Shown here one piece after another: positions 12,606 to 25,013 of a DNA stretch of 64,000 bases. The stretch covers positions 7,717,401 to 7,781,400 of the forward strand of contig OZ021722.1 of NCBI GenBank assembly GCA_963978545.1, written 5' to 3'. Both the position numbers and the translations under genes were made by a program. The notes beneath the pieces are model-generated. The model had not been told where the DNA came from. It made no database searches and worked only from the letters and a program-made list of their open reading frames with translations. Source of the DNA: Linyphia triangularis. Lineage: Eukaryota > Arthropoda > Arachnida > Araneae > Linyphiidae. Every line of letters starts with the position of its first letter. Position 1 is the stretch's first letter.

Positions 12606-13254
12606 CTGAAACTAAATTTTTAGTTTTAGTGCATATGTGCATTAATTTTTTTTTTTTTTTTTTTTTTTTTAATAATTGAGTAAGCATTTAAGTATGCAAG
12701 ATTTAGAAGGAATATATTCCAATGTGAACCTGTACGTTTCTTAAATTACTATTAATTATTACTATTAATTATTTCTTAAATTATTATTAATTTTGTATGT
12801 ATTTAGAAAAAGAGGTAGTCTAATCCTTTGGGATCCAGTTTCTTTTTGTACAATGCTACCCAAAAGGAATAAAATTTAAAAATTATAATTATTAAGTTAA
12901 TTAGATCACTTTCTATGTATAAGTCATAGGTAATATAAATACTTTAGAAATGAACCTCTGCACAGACATATTAATGGATTTTTTTTTTTGAAAGGATGAA
13001 TTTTAGAATGGGATCTAACAATTACATTTATAGCACTAATATTATCAACATGCTAATACTTAAGTTTAAATATGTAATAAAAAGTTGATAAATACAAGTA
13101 TGAAGCCAGTGGTACATCAACTTGTTTATAATTATTTAACCATTTGCATTCTGTGTTGACCCCATTAAGTTTCAAAATTTTAACAACTTCATTTGTAATT
13201 ATCTTGAAATTATAATACTTATTGATATGGCAAAAAATTACACTTTTTACCGGG

Positions 13255-13291
<37 letters not shown>

Positions 13292-14249
13292 TTTCTGTTC
13301 TTAAATTACTCAAAGCTCAAATTACTTTTCAATACAATACAAATAAAGTTTTACTAATAAATCATAAATACAATCCCAAGATATAAAACAGCAATCAGAT
13401 TTAGAAGTAACCATCTAGTTATTAATTTAGAATCCATTAACTTTTCTAGTTAATTATATTTAAGTTACTTTCCATCTGAATAGAGTATAACTTCTGGTCT
13501 CTCCCAAATCAAATAACATGTGAAAAACCAGAAACTTGCGAGTCAAATGATAATTCAATTGGTATAACATACCAATTTTTTTCTTTTTTTTTTTAATATT
13601 TGATATTTAAAAATAGCTATTTTAATTATTTAAATTTGTAATAATTTTAAAGTTCTTACTAAAACAAAACTGAACTGCTTAGTTTTTTTATTATTATTTT
13701 ACTTATTAAACTTAAATTTAAAATTTTGAAGAACTTTTGCCATTCTGACATTCTGTTCCAAAGGATACCTATGTTAATTAATATATTACTGGTTTATACA
13801 AAGGACGAATGATTACTAACATAAAATTTGAGTTTGTTTTTTCTTAAGATGGTAGACTTAACTTTAATATTCAATGGAACAATTCCATTGAATGGAAGAT
13901 TTGATGTGGACTAAACGATATTCTTCAAAATACACCAAGTTCACAAATAAGCAGATTGGTAAAATTTTAAACAAGTCCTATTATCAAAGTGAGCTTTTTT
14001 ATTATTATTAAATTCCTTTAAAACAACAATAAGGGATTTTTTTTTTACAAATTCCTTATAAATAAGAGTTTATGCATAATGATACATGGATGCTTAACTA
14101 AAACGACAAATAAACTAACAAAAACTCCTTAACAAAGTTGATTGCTGAGCCCCCCATACACAAACACTGCATTTCAAATACTTAACTATGCCTTTTATTC
14201 GTACACAAGATTAAGGTTAAGCAACGAAATGTTAACCGATTAAGTACGT

Positions 14250-14330
14250 ATAAGATCATGGTGCTAACACAGAAGATACTGAAAATAGCTTGGAATTTCA
14301 TGTACAAATAAAATTAAACAAAATGTTTAA
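14250..14330 (+). repeat. Recurring motif pair, copy 2 (left flank of tandem block)
   Basis: tcatggtgctaacacagaagat is followed by atagcttggaatttcatg. Both halves return inverted beyond the tandem-repeat block, as gaaattccaagctgtag at 16557-16573 and as ctgtgttagcatcatg at about 16787-16802. The block at 14.5-16.5 kb is therefore bracketed by inverted copies, which could mean it sits inside a DNA element about 2.5 kb long. Confidence 0.45.
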
Positions 14331-14450
14331 CAAAAGATTCACAATTTTAAATTGTTTGATATCATTGAAGCAAATTTTACTGCATATTTTTTTATTATAA
14401 TACTTTCTATTTTACTGTAAGTACTTGTCAGATAGTGCCAAGCCAGCTCT

Positions 14451-14456
14451 TTTATT
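14451..14456 (-). promoter_or_regulatory. Possible polyadenylation signal (AATAAA on minus strand)
   Basis: TTTATT on the plus strand reads AATAAA on the minus strand (context caataaaagagctggc), just beyond the less AT-rich block at 14560-16520. AATAAA is common by chance in AT-rich DNA, so this means little without a transcript. Confidence 0.25.
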
Positions 14457-14789
14457 GATAATATAACTAGATTTTTTTTTCAAAGAATGGAAAAGTAAAT
14501 GTTGTAATTACTAAATCACATTTGCTACACAAGTGCAGTATATGTGCATAAGAGTTTTTATGTAGAAAGTCCGAGGTTATTCAGTTTTGGAACTGAAATG
14601 CTGGAAATAGTGGCATCAGTATCTGTTTTTTACTTTTGCTTCTAGTGACTTATGGTAGAAATGTCCAAGAGTGTTGCTGTACAGGATACAATGTCTAATT
14701 GTCCCTCTTTGACAAAGGGCTGTCCAGTAGAAATGTACTGGATGCATTTACAGTGTTCAATGATAGTGGTTGAAAGTCATGGGCAACTT

Positions 14790-15600
14790 GGATAACTATG
14801 GTGCTTTAACAACTAGTTGATGTGGAGTAGCACTGTTTTGGACCAGTCAAATGGAGAAGCATCACTAGTTTCAAAATTAGACCAGTTCCACTTGGATAAC
14901 ATTCACTGGTTGCATCAGAAGGGAATTCCCTTCAGAAGGCTGCTTTCAGATGGCCTTTACTTGGTCAACTGGATAGGAGTAAATATTTAACACTGGGCAC
15001 AACAGTAGAATGTTCACTTGGAAGACTATGCAATGTGGAATAGCACTGTTTGGACCAATCAATCAATCTTGGAGAAGCATAATTAGATCCAAAACTCGTT
15101 TGGTTTCACTTTAGTCAGAAACTTATAGTAATAAGTTTCACTAGAAGTTGCACTAGAAGCGAGTTCACAGAAAAGGGCTTGTCAAGGCTTACTTGACAAG
15201 TACCTCTAGGAGTACACAACAGTAGAATGTTCACTGTAAAATGGCCCCTTGGATGACAACTAGTTGATGCGAAAGAGCATAGTTCGGACCAGTCAAATTA
15301 AGAGAAGCATCACAAAACCCAAAATTAGTCCAGTTTCACTTGGATCAGAAACTGATTACACTGGTAGCATCAGAAATGGTTCACTTTAGAGGGCTTATCA
15401 AGTTACACCCTTACTTGGATAATTGGATGAGATATTTACATTGCTCACAGCTGTAGAATGTTCATAGTAAAATGTCATTACTGAGTAATTGTTCATATTA
15501 TAAAAAGGGTTCACAGTGCAGATGCATCACTAATTTTGAACTGTTCACTATAGAGTGGCATCACTTAGATAAATCGTTCATTAAGAGTTACATCAGTACT
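14790..15600. repeat. Degenerate tandem repeat, unit about 210-235 bp
   Basis: Successive units share cttggataac/cttggaagac/cttggatgac, then agcactg..tggacca, then gagaagcat, then tttcacttgga and agtagaatgttcac. Spacing between equivalent points is about 211 and 235 bp, followed by a degraded partial unit. Divergence is substantial, so the array is old. Confidence 0.6.
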
Positions 15601-15742
15601 TGAAATCATTAAATTAAAGGGGAGAGACACTGCTTGGCTTGCCTTTAGTTCAATCTTTTGGATAACCTGCTGGAGTGGGTTTTCTCCAGTCACAACAGCA
15701 GTACTGTGCAACACCACTATGTTTTGTGCTCGTGATAAAGTG

Positions 15743-15915
15743 GCAACACTAGACCAACAGTATATGATGACACACTAGTTACGTCAGCAGTTCGATACTT
15801 TGTTGGAGAGAGGTCTTGAAATATCGAGTAGCAACACTAGACAAACAGTATAGGATGACACACTAGTTACATCATTAGAGTTCTATACTCTATTGGAGAG
15901 GTCTTGAAAGATCCA
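15743..15915. repeat. 88-bp tandem duplication
   Basis: gcaacactagaccaacagta at 15743 and gcaacactagacaaacagta at 15831 begin two adjacent copies. Both continue through gatgacacactagttac, ctattggagag-like sequence and aggtcttgaaa. Confidence 0.75.
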
Positions 15916-16526
15916 CTACATCTACCTGACCAACAAACACACTGTCAGTAGAAATAGTGTGCTGATTTGCTGGAGTACACTGATATGCTGTTGAAGGGGC
16001 TTGACAATACATTGCCTGGAAGAATGTCAAACCAATGCAATTGAACTGAAAGGTTTCCATTCAGTCGTTTCCATTTATCATACAGCACTTCAATCGAGCA
16101 AAGAAGCTATGATGCCAGGGAAGAGTTTCTGTACAGTGGCTAAGTAATAGCTGGGTAGTGCACAATCAAGTCTTTGTGAAGGAGTTGCATTGGCACAGGA
16201 GTTAAGAAAATGGCAGTAACAGATGTAAATTGTAGAATGCAGTGGATGATATTTACAAGTTCAAACAATCTTGATGTTGACTTGAGTGAAGCTATATCCA
16301 CACTAAACACTTTTGGCTTAAACGTCCAGTTAAATATTTTATAGGCAGTCACTTTTGAAGATGTGCACAACTAGTCTTACACTTATTCACTTGTAGTGAT
16401 TAATGGAGCAGGTGAAATTGTAGTTGGCTGACCTTTCTTTAGCAAGTTCCAGTACAAGTTTGATTTAATTTCATACAGTCCTCAGTGCATAGCTTGGTAT
16501 TTACATATAAAACTAGATATAGATAT

Positions 16527-16528
<2 letters not shown>

Positions 16529-16557
<29 letters not shown>
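16529..16557. repeat. Poly(T) tract, 29 bases
   Basis: An uninterrupted T29 directly abuts the inverted motif gaaattccaagctg and marks the right edge of the less AT-rich block. Similar tracts lie at 13257-13286 (T30), 26503-26533 (T31) and 29587-29623 (T37). Confidence 0.9.
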
Positions 16558-17096
16558 GAAATTCCAAGCTGTAGATTGAATTTGGCAAATTCAAATATAA
16601 AAAAATGTCTTTCCAACTTTTTGGATATAATGTAGTTAATAAACTACAAAAACATTAATTTTACAATTTTTAATTAGAGATTTAATGATTAAGTGAGATT
16701 TACTCAAAGGAAAAGATAAATTATACACTTTTAATGTGAGAAAGAATGAATTTCCAAGAAATTTAATTATCATAGGTAATCATTTATAATCTGTGTTAGC
16801 ATCATGAAAAAGATAGAAATGTTTTACGATTTGAAAACTCAATTGATATGCCTAAGATTAATTAATCATTTTACAAGACATTGTTTGGTGTTTAGTATTC
16901 ACAAAATGTCAGATATATATTAAATGATAAGAGGATTTTAAATATTTCAAAAAATAAATTACACAATTGTGTTACACTTATAGCAAAATTCACTGAATAT
17001 TAGCAATAAGTATTTCAGCAGTATATTTTTTTACTTAAAACATTTAAGACAGGAAAAATGCTATTGCAATGTGCTTAGTTGCCATTTCATTATTAT

Positions 17097-17173
17097 TTAA
17101 TAAAATCAATTGATTAATAAAATCAATTGATTAATAAAATCAATTGATTAATAAAATCAATTGGTTAATAAAA
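17097..17173. repeat. 17-bp tandem repeat, 4.5 copies
   Basis: The unit ttaataaaatcaattga is repeated at 17097, 17114, 17131 and 17148, followed by a half unit. Only the last full unit has a substitution (caattgg), so the array is young or still homogenised. caattg within each unit is palindromic. Confidence 0.95.
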
Positions 17174-18495
17174 ATTATTTATTAAATCATTATTATTAAT
17201 AAATTGAAAGATCAAAATGAGGGATTATCTAAGTGCCAAAATGTCCAATTGAAGAAATAGTAGAAATGTGTTTAGACCTCTTAGAGCTATAAACACACAT
17301 CCCACTATTTTTCATGATTTTATATTTAAAAAAAACTAGCTATACTTTTTTAACAGTTTCCTAAAATTTAACTAAATTAAGAGATTTAGGCACATAGACA
17401 CTTCTATAATTTAAGTGATTAATTTTACATTAAATTATTCATTTTTTTTTTTAATACCACATGAAGGAAGAATTTAGGATTCACAATTTCACAAAAGATG
17501 TGTCCCTAGAAAAAGTCAAAAACAACACTAGTGAAGATTATAATATGTTAAAACATTCCACAACTACACTAGATTTTGCTATTCCTAACACAACTACAGC
17601 TTTTAATTTAGCTGATGTTTACTTTTTAAATTTTAACAATAAAACTAAAAATACATTTTAATTTATATAAAAAATATATATGAATATCTGATTTATTTGA
17701 ATTCAGGACTTTCCAATGTCAGAAATGCAATAAACTTGAAAATGTTAATCTAATACTTGCAAGCTCAATTCCTACTGTAGTAACATCCACTAAGATGTAA
17801 ATTCTAAATACTATGACATTTAAATTTTAATTGAATTTACATGATTTGAAATTTTACATTACCCAACTTATAAAAAAAAGAACCTTATTGCACTCAAGAG
17901 ATTTAGTAAACCATTACGTTTCATGCTTGATAAATACTTTGGCCACTGATTAAAAAAAAACATTAGTTATTTTAACCAACTTGGGACATTTTCATATTAA
18001 ACATGTTTATTTTAATTTCAATTATGACTACTTGACTGTATAAGCATGAAAAATTTACAGAAAATATGTTCCTTAACAAAACAAGTACCTTAGCTGAAAC
18101 TGTAGGAAGATAAAACTGATATCTAGCTACTACATTGCCTTCTTACTAAAGATCTCAGCTGTTTGTTTTGCAACAAGAAAAAAAAAAGTATCTTTACCTT
18201 TCAAAATGTCAGTAACTATAAAAGTTAGAGCAAAAGAGTCTAAGAGTATTTAAAAATACTCAATTATGTATAAATAAATAATAATTGAATAGTAATAAAA
18301 AATAATTAGAAATGACTAAGCATGGAAGAAAATTAAAGCAAAATTGAGGGTTCTACAAAGTTTTTAATATTTTTGTATACAGGTCTGGTATAAGATACAA
18401 GTTGTGTCTTGAACTAGAGATCCACAACACTCAAATTATGGAGGAGTGAGTACTTAGTGCTGCATTTACAGGTGACAAAATAAAGGGAGGGGGAG
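17174..18495. other. AT-rich DNA, no gene recognised
   Basis: No repeat family or exon was recognised. A 66-codon plus-strand frame at 17461-17661 is low-complexity (N, T, F and K rich) and has no domain I know. Confidence 0.45.
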
Positions 18496-18499
18496 GGTG

Positions 18500-18770
18500 C
18501 TTTTTTCTTTTTTAAAAATAAGGTTGGAATTTTAGAGAACAAGTTCCACAAATTACAGGAACATTTCAGGGAACTCCTAAAAATTTTAGGGATGATTCAA
18601 TAAATTACAGAAATATTTTAGAGATAGCTTTTAGGAATTTTAGAGATAAATCCTAAAAAGTTTAGGGATAATTCCTAGAAATTTTAGGCATTATTTCTTT
18701 TGAAACCGATACAAGCTCCTAGCGCATTCTTTTCAAAGTATGTTTTAATACCAGCAAAAAGCTGCAAATT
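18500..18770 (+). mobile_element. Non-autonomous hAT-like MITE, truncated copy e
   Basis: Five or more tttagggata/attcctaaaa minirepeats lead into the family segment cattcttttcaaagtatgttttaataccagcaaaaa, then similarity stops. Neither CAG...CTG end nor a TSD is visible. Orientation is the same as the other four copies. Confidence 0.6.
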
Positions 18771-21700
18771 TTTATCTACTTTCAAAGTAGATTTGGACAT
18801 CAGTCTATGAAATTTTCTGGGTGCTTTAGAAATGTTACTAACTTGACTATTGCTATCTCATATTATAAGAGAGTTTAGTTTCTTCCTCAAAAAAGTTCCA
18901 CATTTACGTAGAATTTGAGATATAATTCCATCGAAATTTATAGTTAAATTAAACATTTTGGTCAACTAAGCAGAAATTTTATTTTTTTTGTACAATATAG
19001 AAAATAATTTCTTATTGTAAATCCATTCTAATACTTAAAATATGCGTCTTTTTCCACAAATGAATCCTAACGCAATCAAATTTAAACAACAGCTGGGAAA
19101 ATACTATTAATTTACAAAGTAATCCGTTTAAAAAGGTATTTTTATGGAACCGAATTTAAATAAACGGCATGACAAAAGAAAAACAATTTGAATAAAAACA
19201 GATTTTAACTTTGAAATTCAATTTGATCGCTAAATAGGAAGTTTCTGCTTTTACTCTGTTAATTTTTTGTCTTTGGACAATTCGAACACTAGAGACATTC
19301 GAAAAGTTAATTTAAAATGTGGACGATAGGAAGCAAAATTAAATAAAAAGCTTCTTCAATGGAGCTGAACATTTTGCAATGAAATAAGAAACAGTGTTTG
19401 GCTGTTTCACACAAATATGCAGATTTTTTTGTATTCATATAACAACCTATTACAGTGCTTCTATCACTGGATTGATTGCATTGTAATAATGAGTAAGAAC
19501 AACAGTGCAAATTCTGCTGTTAAACGATTTGCGCAATGCTGACTTTACAATTAAAGTTAATTAAAAAGTTATTTTTAACGATCGCCATCAAATTTCATAC
19601 TTTATATAATTGAAGTTCAACTCTCCCTCAATATCTAGTACTTTTGCAGGGGTGCAGTAAGGGTGTGGGGTTTCAGCTCAGACTTAAGAAAGCTAATAAT
19701 GAATAGACTCGGGTTTTTAATTAAAATAAAAATTATAACAAGCATTCCATGTATAAAACTTTCATTTAACTTTGAATGGATAATATTGTTAATTACTTTG
19801 TAATATTTAAACCAATTTAGAGAATTTATATAAATAATGATGAATATGCAATAAGTTTTTTATTATTATTATTTATGTTTGTTATATTAATTTTTTTTAA
19901 TCAGAACGTATGTTTTCTTTAAATAAAAAATAAAATTAAAAAAAAAAAATGTTTGCAATAAATTAAAATATATAATCAGTGATATACTATAGGTTAAAAT
20001 TTTTATAAAATATCATTATTCCTTAAGTTGCAACTTTTGATTTAAAGATAAGACAACAATTATTGAAACATGGTGATTTCTCAAGAATAAATATGAATGT
20101 TGAAGATTTTATTGTCAGTTATTTTTTAGCTTTCTTTTGGAAACGTTATTTTATTTCCAAAATTTTCATGTTTGTATTTACAAAAATAAAACTATTATGA
20201 CAATAAAAAACCCTTCCTACTTTATGTATAAATGGGTTGACTACCTAATTTATTGAACATTAGCCATAAAGAGTGCATACACAAATTTAAACTATGCCTA
20301 AGCTAACGTTAATTAGCTTAAAATATTTGGCTTAAAAATAGTTCACTCGATTATTACTTTTAAATATTGTCAAGTCATTCAAGATTTCATGCAAGAGAAA
20401 CACAACTATGGGCTTCACTCAGTTTATGCAATTCACAAGAAAATTTTTGATTATGGCAATATACTAACTATGGATATTTAAATAAATGTAGAAATACAAT
20501 TACGAGGAATAAGATTATAGTAAAAAGTCTGAAGAAAACTGAGGGGATTTTGTTTATAATAAAAAAAATAGAAAAGGTAAGCCTTGAGCTAGTTGAAGGT
20601 GCCATATTAATTTTTAATGCAATTTGAATCAGATAAAAAAAAATATTTAATCAATATTCAATCAAATATTTTTTAATACTTTTATTTTAGAAGCTAGTTT
20701 GTGATGTGTTCATTGTAAAATGTATACTCGTTATGAAAATAATTCAAAAAAGTTTTTTCTAATTTAATTCCTAATTCATAAATACTTCTTTATAAGTTGA
20801 TATTCATTAATGAATTATTACTTTTTAGATTGAAGAAAATGGTGCATTCAACACAACTACAAAGAAAATTCTGCTTTCAGCTTATTTGCTACAGAAATTT
20901 TGTGCTCTACCATACCTGAATAAACAGTTAAGTTGCATTAGTTTACAAGGAGTAGGTTAAGGGGATATAACCCATTCCCGAAGTTGATCTCATGTTGACC
21001 ATAGACTCAATATGAATTTTACAAATCAATATTTTTTTTATGACTTACAATGCTACAAATGATACAATAGCAACTTGTTGAGGGAATGGATTAGAAATAA
21101 CCAGCACACATGAACGAAAGGAGAACACTTAATAAAAGGTACAAAATAATGAATCTCAAATATATATATAAAACAAAGCAGAGTAATGTTGATGGTAAGG
21201 ATGGCAGATTTGATCGCCGACTCAAATACTACTGAATGTGGCTACATTTGTTTATTCGAAGACAGGCACCTGTCTAAGAAGCGGAAGTTTGGCAAACCAA
21301 TTTGGGACCTTCCTTGCCATCTGAAGGTAACTCAAAAAGAAAGATCTGAGACAAATGAACTTTGGTTTGAAAATAAAGATAATTAAAACAAGAACTTAGC
21401 AAGATTTTCATTCAGACAATGTCTAAATACACTTAGAAAATTGCATCCAAATGTTTAAAATTAGAAAAGAAGTATTACAAGATGAATTGAGAATATTCTT
21501 TTGTTTAAACTTGTAACTTTGGTTTGGATACCAAGATACCCAGTACAAGAACATAGCAAGATTTCAATGTGAAGATTATTTTTTTCCCAATTTGGTGACA
21601 TTTCAATCCAAAATATAAATTAATATTAAATAATACTGTAGAGTAATAAGACGCATTGAGCACATTAATCCGTTTATTTTTTCATTTTTATTTTTTTTTA

Positions 21701-23324
21701 TAAAATATTTAAAGCAAGGTTTGAAATTAGTTGGTGCAATGTAAAAATGCTTTCGCACTTAATTTTTTAATTTTGTTTTTATTTTTGATACACACACAAA
21801 GTATAATAACTACCTTTAGCATCTGGTTCTGATTTAAGAAGATTTAAAGATAATAACAATCACCAATAATAAATTGAATGTGATGTCACAACACAAAACT
21901 AGATGTATTTCCTTATTGTTTGCAAAAATTACTGGACCATAATGTTTCATTCTTGTTCACATTATGAAAAGTTAAAAATTTAATACCTATAAACAGTGGA
22001 TAATAACAAATGGTATAGGATTTAATTTAAAAATGCAGTAACAATGTGATGCAACAAGTAAAATTGCATCAGGAAAATACTCATTCTGAAAATTACTAGA
22101 TCGGAAAGCTAAAAATTAAATTTGTGACTTTATCATATTGTATGCAATGTAAATCTGGTTAATGCTCGGAAAGTCATTTGTGTTTCAAAGGCAAAAGATG
22201 TAGCATTTTAATTTTTGCTCACATTTTGTGGGGAAAACATATATTTTACTTCAAGAGTAGAAATGTGTGGATAAATAATTAAGGGATCCTGGCATAAAAA
22301 CAAGAGGGTAGTATTGAGAATTAGGGTTGGAATGGTTTAAACCACATATTTTAAATGGGGGGGGGGATAAGTATTTTCAACTTTATTCAATTCATTTTAA
22401 TGATAGTTATTCAAAATAAGAAGTCTTTAAATTCCTTTGTTTTTTTTCACTTTCATATTCCCTTAAAAAAAAAACAATATTAACAGAATTGCAAGTTAAT
22501 TCGAAATACTCTTTCAATAGTGCTAGACACTTTGATAATTCTTGCAGAGTAAAAACACTTCTTAAACATTCCATTTATTTCAAATTATTATCCACACTCA
22601 AAATTATTCTAAAAATGATCATTGTTAATATTTTTACATTTTACAGAAAACAATTTCTAGAACAAAAAAAAAAAAAAATTATTTAGTTATAAAATCTATT
22701 AAATTGAATTTTAGATATCATACGTCGAATTTTTCAAACACTTATCTTTTTCCTATGTCCTATCTATCAACTACAGAAAAGGAGAATCATTTTATTCATA
22801 AAAATACCATGCCACAATTCTTTCTATATAAAAAACTTGATTTACTGTGCCTATGTAACTCTGATCTTGCCAGATGGTCATTGTCACTCCACAAAGCAAA
22901 AAAAAAAAAAAAAAAAAAGAGGTTTGTTTCCTGTAACATGGGCAAAAATATTTGGATAGATTAGTTATAAGTTTTTTTTTTTTTTTTTTTGCTGGATATT
23001 TTTTGCAAATACACAAAAGGAAATATTATCCGAGTATTAATGTTAGATTCAAATTGGATCAGAGATACGAACAGTGATGTTAGGTACTTGGGTAACTATA
23101 TTTTTGTTGGTCAATATCCAGGTAATTACTCAGATTGGGTACTATAATGGTTATTTATATATAATTTTTTTTAAATTTACGTACTTATTAAACCTTAATT
23201 TAGTTATTTCTGACACATGAATGAATTTCTCTCTTTATAATTACTATATCATTTACAATTTCTGTTTTTTAAAAAGAAGTTTAACTTTTTTTTAAGGCAT
23301 ATGTCTGCTTAAACCTGGAATATA
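18771..23324. other. AT-rich DNA, nearly free of recognisable elements
   Basis: I recognise no transposon, SINE or exon in this 4.5-kb stretch. This is unusual for the window. Open frames (for example 21186-21386 plus, 66 codons; 22489-22686 plus) are short and unrecognised. A G9 run lies near 22359 and a mixed A-run near 22900. If the minus-strand transcript proposed from 26 kb exists, this would be intron. Confidence 0.45.
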
Positions 23325-24150
23325 CAGTCAAACCCTGTTAATGTGAAATCGCTAAGCACTAAATCCAGTTTAATGCGAAATATAAGCCGTTTTCCGTACG
23401 ATCAAGCTTAAACTTAACATTAAATTAGTTTCACACGAAATTGCATAACATGAAATCCTGCTTAAGACGCAAATATTTTGCTCTTCAAACCACTCTTTTT
23501 TTTCCAAGATGGTTTTCATTATTTGAGACGAAATTTAAAGTTGTTGCGAAAAAGTTTTTCAAGTTAAACCTTATGAAACGGAAAAAAACGCCCGAGTGAT
23601 CAAATTTCAATGAAATCGCTGTGAAATGAGCCGATTTTGGCGCGAATTTAGGTGGCACCTCCTCCGTAAATTGGTTTTGTGACGTCATGTAACCTCTCTT
23701 GTATACAACCGGAAGTTTAGAAACTAAGCATTCGCATTTGCGTATTGAATCTATGTCAATGAATCTATGTCAATGTAAGTCGGATGAAGATATCATCATC
23801 GTTAGAAACGAAGCAAATTTTGTTAATGAAATTGATGATAAATTCTTTAAAAAACACACACACACAAATTGCGTCCGAGTATGGAATAGCTAACACTTCA
23901 TCAACGATTTTAAGAAGTCCGGGAAAGATTGAAATGGCTTGTGCTTCAAATCAATTCGAACCTACAAAGTAAAGGATGCGGACTGGCAGAAATGAAGACA
24001 AATTAAAACAGCTGTATCAAACACACATGTAGCTAGTAGCTTAAATCTGCATTAATCAGATGAAAAAGTTTTTATCCGGTTTACACGAAAATCAGTTATC
24101 GCGAAAATTTGCGGCGTTTCCATCGACTTCGCGTTAACGGGGCTTGACTG
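23325..24150 (+). mobile_element. pogo/Tigger-like element, deletion derivative (arm 2)
   Basis: The element is 826 bp with TA on both sides (23323-23324 and 24151-24152). It begins CAGTCAAACCCTGTTAATG and ends GTTAACGGGGCTTGACTG, giving CAGTCAAgCCCcGTTAAcG-type terminal inverted repeats. The coding relic is on the plus strand. The catalytic domain is missing, as in arm 1. Confidence 0.82.
23784..24035 (+). pseudogene. Relic of pogo/Tigger transposase N-terminus
   Basis: The frame reads HTQIASEYGIANTSSTILRS, then KIEMACASNQFEPTK, a TAA stop, then RMRTGRNEDK in the same frame. This is the CENP-B-type helix-turn-helix region followed by the usual basic R.R..TG stretch of pogo/Tigger proteins. 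The stop coincides with that of the copy at 3860-4085. The upstream part (LKQ-like lysine-rich residues) is frameshifted. Confidence 0.78.
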
Positions 24151-25013
24151 TAATAAGCATAAGCTTAAGTTCAAAACCTGTCACAAAAACAATATATTCC
24201 CATGGGCAAAGCAGTATATTACGGCCGAACAAAATAAGGGCTTTTTATTTGTGGATAGAATCAGTTTGTATAAATACTTTGATAAAAAAAAATCGAATTA
24301 ATGAAATGTCAAAATAATTGGATTGCAATTTCAGGGTCGGTCGGGAAACAGGAAACAAACCTCTTTTTTTTCAGGGCCTAATCACACCACAGAACTTTTT
24401 TTGTAGAACTAATTTATACACAGTCCCAGACTGATACAAGACGAACTAACACCCTAAATTTCAACAACATTGGTCCTAGTGCCCAATGTGATATAACATT
24501 GAGGTAAGCTACTGAAAAAAGTGATTGGTTCCAATGCTACTAAGACCAATGAGGTGCCAGCGGTGGAAAAGCACTCGTGTTTCGCCCAACCAACAACAGA
24601 ACAAGGACATGTTGCTACAGTCCCAACTCCAGACACCACAACATACCCAGTACTTATTAGGCTTTCGGAGGGTTTTAATGGAAGGCCTGTTTACAGAGAA
24701 AGTATCACAAAGACGAAACCCTCACCCAATGTGCCTCGGTGCATTTCTCTTTCACAGGCCAATGAAAATCGGCAAATCTGGCATCTTAGAATGGTGATGA
24801 GGAAACCTGCTGCAATCAAATCGACACATGCAGTAAAAGTTGGGCATATTTCGTTGAAAAAAAAAAAAAAAATTAGATGTGGCTAAACTAAAAACCCTGG
24901 TTTAAACATTGTGTGTTATATTCAAAACTTAAACCAAGTTTCCAAAGTAACATGTTTATATTTGTAAAAACTGCATTTGGAGAATGCTGTACACTTAATT
25001 TAAATAAAATTAG

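Larger units (their letters stand above)
14560..16520 (-). ncRNA. Candidate non-coding exon: less AT-rich block of degenerate tandem repeats
   Basis: The block is visibly less AT-rich than its surroundings. It contains three to four diverged units of about 210-235 bp, with landmarks tggagtagcactgttttggacc at 14823, tggaatagcactgtttggacc at 15035 and gaaagagcatagttcggacc at 15271. A separate 88-bp duplication follows. On the minus strand, variants of GATGYWACYAGTG recur. The longest frame (16140-16370, minus, 76 codons) has no recognised domain. A bracketing poly(T) tract lies at 16529-16557. It might be a lncRNA exon, an old satellite or the inside of a transposon. Strand and transcription are inferred only from the promoter-like segment near 26 kb and an AATAAA. 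Confidence 0.3.
23325..24858 (-). repeat. Right arm of a 1.6-kb inverted duplication
   Basis: This is the reverse-complement counterpart of 2925-4537. The order is mirrored: pogo-like element (23325-24150), linker with cccatgggcaaagcagtatattacggccg, then the GC-richer segment ending at catatttcgttgaaaaa. The 18.8 kb between the arms contains no other symmetric material. Short open frames over 24521-24886 keep partial amino-acid similarity to frames in the left arm (TNEVPAVEKH, FAQPTTE), but no domain is recognised and overlapping frames are also open. Confidence 0.8.

Noticed and set aside
20585..20612. SINE B remnant (gagctagttgaaggtgcc)
   Set aside because: Only about 18 bases resemble the family, with no A or B box.
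24521..24886. 121-codon frame in the right arm as a conserved protein
   Set aside because: The left arm keeps some matching residues, but two other frames are equally open in both arms, so the similarity follows from the DNA similarity.
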